NCBI GenBank assembly: GCA_003354135.1
Contig: PIVK01000022.1
Span: 1 to 49,649 of the forward strand
Direction: 5' to 3'
Source of the DNA: Rhodospirillales bacterium
GTDB lineage: Bacteria > Pseudomonadota > Alphaproteobacteria > Rhodospirillales > GLO-3
Length of the DNA: 49,649 nt
The notes under the pieces are model-generated. The model saw nothing but the letters and a program-made list of their open reading frames with translations. It made no database searches and was not told where the DNA came from. Shown here piece after piece: positions 7,202-15,795 of this stretch. Each line of letters begins with the position of its first letter. The first letter of the stretch is position 1. The translations under genes were made by a program, and so were the position numbers.

Positions 7202-10200
7202 ATGACATCAAAAAAGAATACCGCGAGGCTATTGATCGCCGGCTTTATGGTCATGATCGTCCTGATGGTCGTTATGGCAGTCGGGGCGGTACGGGAGATC
7301 GGTACCATGGCCGAGTTGACCCTCAAGATGTATCGCCATCCGTTTACCGTCAGCAACGCCGTTCTCAAGGCCAATGCCAATATCATATCCATGCACCGGC
7401 ATATGAAGGATGTCGTCCTGGCCCGAAACGCCGCCGATCTGGAACTCGCCATTTCCCGCGTCGATAATGATGAAAAGGAAGTCTACAGGCACTTCGACAC
7501 GACCATGGACTACTTCCTGGGCGACAAGTCCATGGTCGAAACGGCTCGCCAGATATTTTCCGATTGGAAGGCTATCCGGTCCGAGGTTATCGAACTGGCT
7601 CTGGTTGGCAAGTATGACCAAGCGGCGACGATCACCCAGGGCAAGGGGGCCGATTACATCGCCCTGTTGGCCACGCACATGAACGGGTTGATCGGGTTTG
7701 CCGGCGACAAGGCGGCGGAGTTTCTTGCGTATAGCGAAAGCGAACACAACCGAAGTGAAACTATCATGTTTGGTTTGCTGTTGGTTGTCGTGGTTACCGG
7801 GGGAATTATCGCCGGTTTCGTTCTTTTCAAAGTCACCAGGACGGAAAAGGAGTTGTACGAAGCCCGTCGGCACCTGGAGAAGCGGGTCGAAGAGAGAACC
7901 CAGGAACTCAGCAAGCTCTCTCGCGCTGTCGAACAAAGCCCGGCCACGGTCGTGATTACCGACCCGAGCGGAGCGATCGAATATGTGAATCCAAAATTCT
8001 GTGAATCCTCCGGGTATACGCGGGAAGAGGTTATTGGCGAGAACCCGCGCTTCCTAAAGAGCGGGAAGACGTCGAAGGAGGAATACCGGCAAATGTGGGA
8101 GACAGTCCTGGCAGGTGACGAATGGCACGGCGATTTCCTCAACAAGAGAAAGGACGGCAGCGAGTATTGGGAATCTGTCTCGATCTCGCAGATCATGGGA
8201 TGTAATGGAGAAATCACCCACTTGGTCTGCGTCAAGGAGGACATTACCGAACGCAAGCGGTCTGAGGTTCAGATCAAGGAGGCCAAGGAGAAAGCCGAGT
8301 CTGCAACCCGAGCCAAGGCGACCTTTCTCGCCGTCATGAGCCACGAGATCAGGACGCCCATGAACGGGATCATTGGCATGATTGACCTTCTGCGCGAGAC
8401 ACGGCTTGATGCGGACCAGAAACAGATGATGCGGACCGTGCGTGATTCAGCCTTCTCACTATTGCAGATCATCAACGATATTCTCGATTTTTCGAAAATC
8501 GAGGCCGGCAAGTTGGAGCTCGAGGCCATCCCCGTTTCAGTGCGTGATGTGATGGAGGTCGTGGGAGAGACTTTGTTGCCCAACGCCGCCAAGAAGAATT
8601 TGGAACTCGTTACCTTTATCGATCCTGAAATTCCATCCCGCGTCCTGGGCGACCACGTGCGGTTACGCCAAATCCTGTTCAACCTGGCCGGCAATTCCAT
8701 CAAGTTCACCGAGAACACGGACGATCGTAAGGGACGGGTCGTTCTCCGCGCCGAAAGAGTGGCGGATTTCGGTGAGGACAAGGTGGGCGTTCGGTTCTCG
8801 GTCGAGGACAACGGGATCGGCATGACACCCAAACAAACGACCAAGCTGTTCCAACCTTTCAGCCAAGCCAAGGCCTCGACCACTCGGCGGTTTGGCGGTA
8901 CCGGGCTGGGTCTAAGCATATGCAAGACCCTGTCCGACATGATGGGCGGCGAAATCTCGGTCGACAGCGAGCCGGGTAAGGGGGCCGTCTTCACCATCAA
9001 ACTGCCTTTCGGAACCGCCCCGGAAGCCGATGACTACGAGGATGAGACGGTGCTCGATGGCCTCAAGATATTGCTTGCCATCGAGCACGACGACTCACAC
9101 GCCATCGCCAAGTGTTACCTTTCAAAATGGAAAACCAAGATCGAGACCGTGGCTGACCTCGATAAGGCGGTCTCCCTCCTTACCGCAGCGGCCGAGGCTG
9201 ACAAGCCTTTCGATATCTTCATCATCGGATCGCAATTGGACGTGGATGCGCAGAAGGCGGCTTGCGACCGGCTTCGTGAGATCGAAGCGATCAAGGGAAT
9301 CCGTTTCGTCGTGCTCACCGCCGACCGCAAGGCCAAGAAAGGTATGTTGCTGCCGGACAAGGTGGTAGTGGAGGACCTGCCCCTCAGACGCTCCAGCTTT
9401 GTCAACGGGGTCGCCATGGCGGCAGGAAGGGCTCGCCCCCTTATCGAGGGGGAGTGGGTGGTTGGCAAGGCCAAAGCGCCCACCGTCGACGAGGCTATGG
9501 CCCAGGGTAGGTTGATCCTGGTTGCCGAGGACAACGTCACCAACCAGGACGTCATCCGCCGCCAGCTCAACATATTGGGCTACGCCTGCGACATCGCCGA
9601 CGACGGTCGGCAGGCCCTGGAGATGCTCCAGGAAAAGAACTACGCCATCCTGCTCACCGACTGCCACATGCCCCACATGGACGGTTATGAACTAACCGGA
9701 TGGGTACGCAAGATGGAGAAGGACGAAGAAGAAGACAAACGCCTGCCCATCGTCGCCATAACCGCCAGCGTCCTTCAGGGCGAGGCCGACCTCTGCATTG
9801 AGGCGGGGATGGACTGCTGCCTGAGAAAGCCTCTGGAAGTGGCAAAACTGGAGATGCTCTTGACCAAATGGATGCCGGCAATGGATAACTTCAACGCTCC
9901 GGCGGTCTCCGTCGAAGTTGCGGAGTTAAAAGAGGAAACTGCGGCCGCCATCGACCCCAGAGCCCTGAAGGACGTCTTTGGCGACGACGACGAAACCTTC
10001 AAGGAAATCCTCCAGGATTTCGTCGAACCCTCCAAAGCCATCGTCAAGGATATTGAAGATGCTTTTAATGACAAAAAGGCGGAAGATATCGGAGCCGCCG
10101 CTCACAAGCTGAAGTCTTCGGCTCGCTCGGCCGGGGCCAACGAACTGGCGGACTTGTGTTCCGAACTGGAAAAAGCCGGCAAGGGAGGCGACATGGGGAC

Positions 10201-10270
10201 GATTGAAACCCTCTATCCAAGCCTCGCCGAGCTTATGGATGCCGTGGTCGAATATATCGAGGTTTTGTAA
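7202..10270 (+). CDS. hybrid sensor histidine kinase (PAS-HisKA-HATPase-pseudoREC-REC-HPt)
   Basis: 1022 aa, ATG 7202 after AGAGGG. TM1 is at about 9-31, a roughly 155-residue helical periplasmic sensor region follows, and TM2 is at about 188-210. A coiled coil leads to one PAS domain (238-350). HisKA has the phospho-acceptor His381 (SHEIRTPMNG). HATPase motifs are the N-box near 494-498, G1 VEDNGIGM and G2 FGGTGLGL. The first receiver-like domain (about 621-745) has no aspartate at the expected site (FIIGSQ), so it is degenerate. The second receiver (770-885) has Asp820 in LLTDCHMPHMDG. A C-terminal HPt carries His968 (AAHKLKSSARSAGA). The order resembles BarA/EvgS phosphorelays. No response regulator is adjacent, so its target and signal are unknown. 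Confidence 0.93.
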   Translation: MTSKKNTARLLIAGFMVMIVLMVVMAVGAVREIGTMAELTLKMYRHPFTVSNAVLKANANIISMHRHMKDVVLARNAADLELAISRVDNDEKEVYRHFDTTMDYFLGDKSMVETARQIFSDWKAIRSEVIELALVGKYDQAATITQGKGADYIALLATHMNGLIGFAGDKAAEFLAYSESEHNRSETIMFGLLLVVVVTGGIIAGFVLFKVTRTEKELYEARRHLEKRVEERTQELSKLSRAVEQSPATVVITDPSGAIEYVNPKFCESSGYTREEVIGENPRFLKSGKTSKEEYRQMWETVLAGDEWHGDFLNKRKDGSEYWESVSISQIMGCNGEITHLVCVKEDITERKRSEVQIKEAKEKAESATRAKATFLAVMSHEIRTPMNGIIGMIDLLRETRLDADQKQMMRTVRDSAFSLLQIINDILDFSKIEAGKLELEAIPVSVRDVMEVVGETLLPNAAKKNLELVTFIDPEIPSRVLGDHVRLRQILFNLAGNSIKFTENTDDRKGRVVLRAERVADFGEDKVGVRFSVEDNGIGMTPKQTTKLFQPFSQAKASTTRRFGGTGLGLSICKTLSDMMGGEISVDSEPGKGAVFTIKLPFGTAPEADDYEDETVLDGLKILLAIEHDDSHAIAKCYLSKWKTKIETVADLDKAVSLLTAAAEADKPFDIFIIGSQLDVDAQKAACDRLREIEAIKGIRFVVLTADRKAKKGMLLPDKVVVEDLPLRRSSFVNGVAMAAGRARPLIEGEWVVGKAKAPTVDEAMAQGRLILVAEDNVTNQDVIRRQLNILGYACDIADDGRQALEMLQEKNYAILLTDCHMPHMDGYELTGWVRKMEKDEEEDKRLPIVAITASVLQGEADLCIEAGMDCCLRKPLEVAKLEMLLTKWMPAMDNFNAPAVSVEVAELKEETAAAIDPRALKDVFGDDDETFKEILQDFVEPSKAIVKDIEDAFNDKKAEDIGAAAHKLKSSARSAGANELADLCSELEKAGKGGDMGTIETLYPSLAELMDAVVEYIEVL

Positions 10271-10620
10271 AGTTGGGGCGAGGTCGGGGCTCGAAGATGG
10301 AAGTTATAGAGATGATTCGCGGTGAAATATACCTCGACTCATTGAGAAAGCGAAAAGCTTGGTCTTTCTCGGCAGCGTTGTCATCCCTTGTCCCGTGGAT
10401 TTCCACACGATGGAAAGGATCGGATTCGCCCTCGTTCCAATTCAATTTCTTAGGGGGCTATCGTTTCTGAGCAGTGCCGTCCATGAAGGACTTGAACTTC
10501 TAATGTATTGGATTACAGGCAAGATCGACGCCCCGTTCCCGGCACCATCGGACGGGTGATTGTTCCCGGCGCGCCTCTGTGGCAGAACATTGTGACAGAA
10601 GCGTTAGTTTGAGGGTACGC
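10271..10620. other. gene-free stretch before the transglycosylase gene
   Basis: About 350 bases. One open frame (10273-10470, plus) has no recognisable family. GAGAAAG/CTTTCTC can pair near 10343-10370 but lacks a T-run. Around 10470-10545, GTGCCG and CGGCAC could close a hairpin of about 70 nt containing a T-arm-like GACTTGAAC, but it does not fold as a tRNA. The promoter of the downstream gene should be near 10560-10610; no strong boxes are seen. Confidence 0.35.
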
Positions 10621-11850
10621 GTGTCTTTTCGGTTCTTTCCTTTGAAGGTGGTATTGGCCGGTCTCGTGGTGGTGGCCTGCGCGCTCCCCGCTGTGGCCGC
10701 GGAGGCGGAGCCCTTTGGGGAATGGCTCTCGACCCTCAAGCGTGAAGCACGGGAGAGGGGAATATCGGCCTCCACTCTGGACACGGCTTTTGCAGGAGTC
10801 GCACCGATCCCGCGGATCATCGAATTGGACCGCCGCCAGCCCGAGTTAACGCTCACCTTTTGGAAGTACCTGAACGGCCGGGTGACCGAGAAACGGATTA
10901 GGAGAGGCAAGGAGCTTCTGGTCAAACACCGGACTTTGCTGGACAGGGTCGCCCGTAAGTACGGCGTCCAGCCCCGTTTTTTGGTGGCTTTCTGGGGGCT
11001 TGAGACCAACTTTGGCGACTACTTCGGCGCCTTCCCGGTGACGGGGGCACTGGCGACGCTGGCCCACGATCCCAGGCGGGACAGGTTCTTCCGCGAACAA
11101 CTTCTGGCGCTGTTGGGACTCATGGACCGCGGCGATATACCGTTCAATGCCAAGTCCTCCTGGGCCGGGGCTATGGGGCACTGTCAATTCATGCCGACGA
11201 CCTATCGCCAGTTTGCTGTGGATTTCGATGGGGACGGCAAGAGGAACATGTGGCGGAGCCTCCCGGATGCCTTGGCCTCGGCGGCGAATTTCCTTGGCCG
11301 GTCGGGTTGGATGGGCGACCGAACCTGGGGCCGCGAGGTGCGCCTCCCCGGAGGGTTCGACTGGCGTCTCGCGGGCTTGAAGGTTAGCAAGTCCCTGGCC
11401 GGATGGCAGAAACTTGGCGTTCGGCGTATGGACGGACGGGACCTGCCCAAGGTCGATATCGCGGCGTCGATTCTTCTGCCGGCCGGCCATAAGGGCCCTG
11501 CGTTCCTGGTCTACAAGAACTTCCGGACTATCCTCGTATGGAACCGGTCGCTGCTCTATGCCCTGTCGGTGGGACATCTGGCCGACCGGCTCGCGGGCTT
11601 CGGGCCGTTCCTGTCTCCGCGTCCGGACAAGGAAATCCCGCTATCTCGTGGCGACGTTCTGGATCTTCAGCGCCTCCTGCAAACCCGCGGATACCATGTC
11701 GGGACACCGGACGGTGTCATCGGGCCCAAGACCCGGGCCGCCATCCGCACCTTCCAGAAGAGCGCGCGCCTGCCTGTGGACGGATATGCCGATTTCGGCC
11801 TGCTGGAACGGCTGCGAGGCCGTCTTGCCGGGCCGAAGGCGGGCGGATAG
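10621..11850 (+). CDS. MltB-type lytic murein transglycosylase with peptidoglycan-binding domain
   Basis: About 409 aa from GTG 10621. A signal peptide follows at once (hydrophobic VVLAGLVVVACALPAVAA, likely cut after AVAA), and GAGGG lies just upstream; an earlier GTG at 10579 would place 14 residues before the signal. The catalytic domain (SLT_2/MltB) has the active glutamate in WGLETNFG and the SWAGAMGHCQFMPTTY motif. It cleaves the MurNAc-GlcNAc bond of peptidoglycan to a 1,6-anhydro end in the periplasm. The C-terminal 60 residues (DLQRLLQTRGY to DGVIGPKTRAAIRTFQ) form a PG_binding_1 domain. It is followed 22 bp on by rlpA, another wall enzyme. No lipobox is present, so it is probably soluble, unlike E. 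coli MltB. Confidence 0.88.
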   Translation: MSFRFFPLKVVLAGLVVVACALPAVAAEAEPFGEWLSTLKREARERGISASTLDTAFAGVAPIPRIIELDRRQPELTLTFWKYLNGRVTEKRIRRGKELLVKHRTLLDRVARKYGVQPRFLVAFWGLETNFGDYFGAFPVTGALATLAHDPRRDRFFREQLLALLGLMDRGDIPFNAKSSWAGAMGHCQFMPTTYRQFAVDFDGDGKRNMWRSLPDALASAANFLGRSGWMGDRTWGREVRLPGGFDWRLAGLKVSKSLAGWQKLGVRRMDGRDLPKVDIAASILLPAGHKGPAFLVYKNFRTILVWNRSLLYALSVGHLADRLAGFGPFLSPRPDKEIPLSRGDVLDLQRLLQTRGYHVGTPDGVIGPKTRAAIRTFQKSARLPVDGYADFGLLERLRGRLAGPKAGG

Positions 11851-11872
11851 AGTTGAGTTTTAGGAGGTGCGG

Positions 11873-12853
11873 GTGCTGAACGTTGCACGGTTTCACTGGC
11901 TGGTTCTGGGGATTGGGGTCCTGTTTCTCGCGGGATGTTCCGAAATGCAGTTCTTCATGCACACCGCCAAGCGGCTGAACAAGACCCATGCCGGGTCCCC
12001 GGTTCTCTACAAGGTGGGGAAACCCTATCAAATTGGGGGTGTCTGGTACTATCCGCGCGAGGAGTGGGACTACGATGAAACCGGGATTGCGTCCTGGTAC
12101 GGGCCGAACTTCCACGGCAAGAAGACAGCCAACGGCGAGACCTACGACATGAATACGCTGACGGCGGCCCACCGGACTCTTCCACTGCCAACCTTCGTAC
12201 GTGTCACCAACCTGGGAAACGGGCGCTCCTTGGTGCTTAGGGTCAATGACCGGGGGCCCTTTGCACGCGAGCGCATCATCGACATCTCGCGCCGCGGCGC
12301 CCAGTTGCTGGGATTCCAGAAGCAAGGAACGGCACGCGTCAGGGTTCAGATCCTGCTCGATAAAAGCCGGGCGCTGGCCGCCCGGCTTAGGAACGAGGCC
12401 CTGCTGGCGGAAATCGGTTCACCGATCAAGGCAGAGGCCATGCCGAAACCCAAGGTGAGCGCCGAATTCCTGCCTCCGCCGCCGGGTGGGGCCGGAGCGT
12501 CCGCCACACCGGTCTCGCAGCCTGCCGTTGCCCGTTCGGGCGAGAATGCCGCGGAACGCAATATCTGGCAGGCCACGGTCTACAGCCCGGAGGATGCCAG
12601 GGTCACCACGCACCCGGTTCTGCCGACGCGGATATTCGTCCAGGCGGGAGCCTATGCCTATTTCGACAGCGCCAACCGGGCGAGAGCCGTGTTGTCGGGG
12701 ATCGGACCCGTAGATATTTATCAGGCGTTGGTTAACGGCAAGGATCTCTACAGGGTCCGTGTCGGTCCTCTGGCCGAGGTTGGCCAGGCCGACCAAGCCT
12801 TGAAGACGGTCATTCAGGCCGGGTATACAGATGCCCGGATCGTGGTTGATTAA
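11873..12853 (+). CDS. rlpA: RlpA-like septal lipoprotein with SPOR domain
   Basis: About 326 aa from GTG 11873, chosen because AGGAGG (11862-11867) sits five bases upstream; the GTG at 11867 would overlap it. It is a lipoprotein with signal peptide and lipobox LAGC. The RlpA double-psi beta-barrel begins GIASWYGPNFHGKKTANGE and includes VRVNDRGPF-type catalytic residues (VNDRGPFARERIIDIS). A proline-rich linker joins it to a C-terminal SPOR domain (about residues 250-326), which binds denuded septal glycan. RlpA proteins act as lytic transglycosylases at the division site. It lies between two other peptidoglycan genes, which fits. Confidence 0.9.
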   Translation: MLNVARFHWLVLGIGVLFLAGCSEMQFFMHTAKRLNKTHAGSPVLYKVGKPYQIGGVWYYPREEWDYDETGIASWYGPNFHGKKTANGETYDMNTLTAAHRTLPLPTFVRVTNLGNGRSLVLRVNDRGPFARERIIDISRRGAQLLGFQKQGTARVRVQILLDKSRALAARLRNEALLAEIGSPIKAEAMPKPKVSAEFLPPPPGGAGASATPVSQPAVARSGENAAERNIWQATVYSPEDARVTTHPVLPTRIFVQAGAYAYFDSANRARAVLSGIGPVDIYQALVNGKDLYRVRVGPLAEVGQADQALKTVIQAGYTDARIVVD

Positions 12854-12867
12854 GTGACGGAGAGAAT

Positions 12868-14034
12868 ATGACACTTATGGCGAGGATTACTGCTGGACTG
12901 ACTTGGGCTTCGATCGTCGGCTTGGTTCTCCTGGCGGCCCGGCCGGCGGCGGCCATCGAGAGCACGGCCAAGGAAGCGCTGCTCATGGACCTGACGACCG
13001 ATACGGTGCTGTTCGCCAAGGATGCGGATAAGCCCATGCCGCCGGCTTCGATGAGCAAGATGATGACCGTCTACATGCTTTTCGAGCGCCTGCGCGATGG
13101 GAGCTTGTCCCTGGACGATACTTTCCGGGTCAGTGAACGGGCGTGGCGGAAGGGCGGGGCCAGGAGCGGCAGTTCGACCATGTTCCTCAAGCCCAATTCG
13201 CGGGTCAGGGTCGAGGACCTGATCCGCGGTATCGTCGTGCAATCCGGCAACGACGCATGCATCGCGGTTGCCGAATCCCTGGCGTCGAGCGAGGAGGCCT
13301 TCGCCGAGCAGATGACCGCACGGGCGCGCGAATTGGGGCTGGAGAACAGTACCTTCCGCAACGCTACCGGCTGGCCCCATCCTGAGCATCGCATGAGCCC
13401 GCGTGATTTGGCCCTCCTGGCCAAGCATACCATTGAGAACTTTCCGGAGTACTACCACTATTACAGCGAGAAGTCCTTTACCTACAATGAGATACGTCAA
13501 CATAACCGCAATCCGCTTCTTTACTGGGACATGGGGGCCGACGGACTAAAGACCGGGCATACGAAAGAAGCGGGCTATGGCCTTGTCTCCTCCGCCAAGC
13601 GGGGAGCGCGCCGTCTCGTACTGATCGTGAACGGTCTGCCGACCAAAAAGGCGCGCAGCAAGGAATCGGAACGATTGTTGGAGTGGGGATTCCGCGAGTT
13701 CGAAAACTACGCACTATTCCAGGAAGGTGAAACGGTTCTGGAGGCGGGTGTCTGGTTGGGTGAGGCGCCGACCGTGCCGCTGGTCATCGAGGAGGCTCTC
13801 ACGTTGACCTTGCCCAGGAAGGCCCGCCGCAACATGACGGTCAGCGTCAAGTACCAGGGACCTTTGCCGGCTCCCGTGACCCGGGGGACCGAATTGGCGC
13901 GTCTGGTGATCATGGCTCCCGGAGTCGAGACCCGCGAGATCCCTCTGGTTGCCGGGACCGATGTCAAGCAGCTTGGATTTATCGGCCGGGTCACCGAGTC
14001 CGTGAAATTCATCCTCTTCGGTGGACCAGGTTGA
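12868..14034 (+). CDS. D-alanyl-D-alanine carboxypeptidase (peptidase S11, PBP5/6-like)
   Basis: 388 aa with N-terminal signal peptide (cleavage after AAA near residue 29). Penicillin-binding motifs are all present: SMSKMM (SxxK, the active serine), SGNDA (SxN) and KTGHT (KTG). The C-terminal beta domain follows, with a weak amphipathic end that may anchor it in the inner membrane. It removes the terminal D-alanine from peptidoglycan stem peptides. Usually named dacC, dacF or dacA; I do not choose. Its TGA overlaps the TTG start of tmk. Confidence 0.92.
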   Translation: MTLMARITAGLTWASIVGLVLLAARPAAAIESTAKEALLMDLTTDTVLFAKDADKPMPPASMSKMMTVYMLFERLRDGSLSLDDTFRVSERAWRKGGARSGSSTMFLKPNSRVRVEDLIRGIVVQSGNDACIAVAESLASSEEAFAEQMTARARELGLENSTFRNATGWPHPEHRMSPRDLALLAKHTIENFPEYYHYYSEKSFTYNEIRQHNRNPLLYWDMGADGLKTGHTKEAGYGLVSSAKRGARRLVLIVNGLPTKKARSKESERLLEWGFREFENYALFQEGETVLEAGVWLGEAPTVPLVIEEALTLTLPRKARRNMTVSVKYQGPLPAPVTRGTELARLVIMAPGVETREIPLVAGTDVKQLGFIGRVTESVKFILFGGPG

Positions 14035-14666
14035 GCGGGCGTTTCATCACCTTCGAAGGCGGGGAGGGGACAGGTAAGTCCACCCAGGTCCGAATGCTCG
14101 CCGAAGCCTTGGGCGAGGCCGGAGTCGAATGTGTTCTTACTCGCGAACCCGGTGGGGCCCCGGGGGCCGAGGAAATTCGCCGGCTGCTGGTGGAAGGGCA
14201 CGTGGAACGCTGGGACGGCCTTACCGAGGTCTTGCTTCATTACGCGGCCCGGCATGAGCACCTTCTGGAGACGGTTCGCCCGGCGCTGGAGTCCGGCATC
14301 TGGGTGGTCAGCGATCGGTTTGCCGACTCCACCCTGGCCTATCAGGGCTACGGCCACCGTGTGAATCGGGAGGAAATCCGCAGAATCCACCGTTTGGTGG
14401 TGGGTGATTTTGCGCCGGACCTGACCCTGGTATTGGATCTTCCCATCGATAAAGGGCTGGCGCGCGCCGGGGGCCGGGGCGGGGCCGAGGACCGTTACGA
14501 GCGTATGGGCGATGACTTCCACGAGCGTCTGCGCCAGGGATTCCTCGATATCGCCCGACGAGATCCTGAACGTTGCACCGTCATTGATGCATCCGCAGAC
14601 GTCAAAACGGTGGCCGAGACGGTGAGACAAATCGTCGCTGACCGCTTGCAGGTGTCCCTGAAATGA
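14031..14666 (+). CDS. tmk: thymidylate kinase
   Basis: 211 aa from TTG 14031 (TTGA overlap with the carboxypeptidase stop). It phosphorylates dTMP to dTDP. The P-loop FEGGEGTGKSTQ is at about 7-18, the DR(F/Y) motif is in VVSDRFADSTLAYQG, and the LID region is around RGGAEDRYERM. Its length is typical of the family. The stop overlaps the holB start as ATGA, so translation is probably coupled. tmk-holB-metG is a common order in alphaproteobacteria. Confidence 0.95.
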   Translation: MSGRFITFEGGEGTGKSTQVRMLAEALGEAGVECVLTREPGGAPGAEEIRRLLVEGHVERWDGLTEVLLHYAARHEHLLETVRPALESGIWVVSDRFADSTLAYQGYGHRVNREEIRRIHRLVVGDFAPDLTLVLDLPIDKGLARAGGRGGAEDRYERMGDDFHERLRQGFLDIARRDPERCTVIDASADVKTVAETVRQIVADRLQVSLK

Positions 14667-15778
14667 AGAACGAAGTCTTGGGTCCGCCGGAACCGCGCGC
14701 CAATCCCGATCTCGTCGGCCACGAGGCGGCGGAACGGACGCTCCTTGAGTCCTGGAATTCCGGTCGCCTGGCCCATTCTTGGTTGATCTCCGGCCCACGC
14801 GGCATCGGAAAGGCGACCCTGGCTTACCGCTTTGCCTGTTTCCTGCTGGTGCATGGTGCCGGTCCAAGGGCGGACGAGGGGCCGGGACTTTTCGGCGAAG
14901 CTTTGCCGCCCGCCCGTCCCGACAGCCTTTACGTGGCACCGGAGAACCCCGTCTTCCAGAGGATTGCCGGGAGAGGGCACGGGGACCTCATTTCCGTCGA
15001 ACGCCGTGTCGACGAAAAGACAGGTAAGCGCAAGACGGAGATCATTATCGACGACGTGCGTGGCATCGGCGCCTCCATGAGTATGACCTCGGCCGAAGGC
15101 GGTTGGCGGATCGCCGTTATTGATGCCGCCGATGAAATGAACCGCAATGCTGCCAACGCAGTGCTTAAGGTTCTGGAGGAACCGCCCAAAGGCGCGATAC
15201 TGCTTCTTGTCAGTCACAACCCGGGACGCCTGCTGCCGACCATCCGTTCCCGGTGCCGGAATTTGGTGCTGCGGCCGCTCGAAGACGCCACCGTGGCCGA
15301 TCTCGTGCGGCGCTACCTGCCGAACGTGGGCGTGGAAGACGCCACCGAATTGGCGCGCCTGTCGGAAGGCAGTGTGGGGCGTGCCTTGGGGCTTTCGGGC
15401 GAGGGGGGGCTGGACCTCTACCACGAGGTGACCGGGCTGCTGGAAACCCTGCCGCGGCTCGATGTGGAGAGGCTGCATGCCCTAGGCGATAAGGTCGTGC
15501 GGGCCGGCGCCGACGACTCTTTTCGGACCCTGTCCGATCTGCTGCTCTGGTGGCTGGGAAAGCTGATCCTGTTCGGGGCCAAGGGGGGCGACAGGACGGT
15601 CAGCGAAGGGGAGCAGGTTCTGATGCGCCGCCTGACGGAATCGGTCGCCCTTGATCGCTGGTTGGAGGTATGGGAAAAGATCAACCATCTCCTGAGCCGG
15701 GTAGATGCCGTGAATCTGGACCGAAAACAAGTCGTCCTCAACGCCTTCCTTGCCCTAGAGAGTGCATCCCGCCGCTAG
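14663..15778 (+). CDS. holB: DNA polymerase III delta' subunit
   Basis: 371 aa, ATG 14663 overlapping the tmk stop. It is a clamp-loader subunit that works with delta and gamma/tau to load the beta clamp. The P-loop-like GPRGIGKATL is altered at the Ser/Thr position, as is normal for the ATPase-inactive delta' subunit. Conserved EEPP (LKVLEEPPK) and SRCRNLVLRPL follow. The C-terminal third is less conserved, as usual. It leads into metG after 17 bp. Confidence 0.92.
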   Translation: MKNEVLGPPEPRANPDLVGHEAAERTLLESWNSGRLAHSWLISGPRGIGKATLAYRFACFLLVHGAGPRADEGPGLFGEALPPARPDSLYVAPENPVFQRIAGRGHGDLISVERRVDEKTGKRKTEIIIDDVRGIGASMSMTSAEGGWRIAVIDAADEMNRNAANAVLKVLEEPPKGAILLLVSHNPGRLLPTIRSRCRNLVLRPLEDATVADLVRRYLPNVGVEDATELARLSEGSVGRALGLSGEGGLDLYHEVTGLLETLPRLDVERLHALGDKVVRAGADDSFRTLSDLLLWWLGKLILFGAKGGDRTVSEGEQVLMRRLTESVALDRWLEVWEKINHLLSRVDAVNLDRKQVVLNAFLALESASRR

Positions 15779-15795
15779 TCGAAAAGAAGAAGATC

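Noticed and set aside
10470-10545. Possible tRNA on the minus strand (T-arm-like GTTCAAGTCC and closing GTGCCG/CGGCAC)
   Set aside because: Five extra bases lie between T-arm and the would-be acceptor strand, the T-stem pairs poorly and there is no D-arm or anticodon stem.
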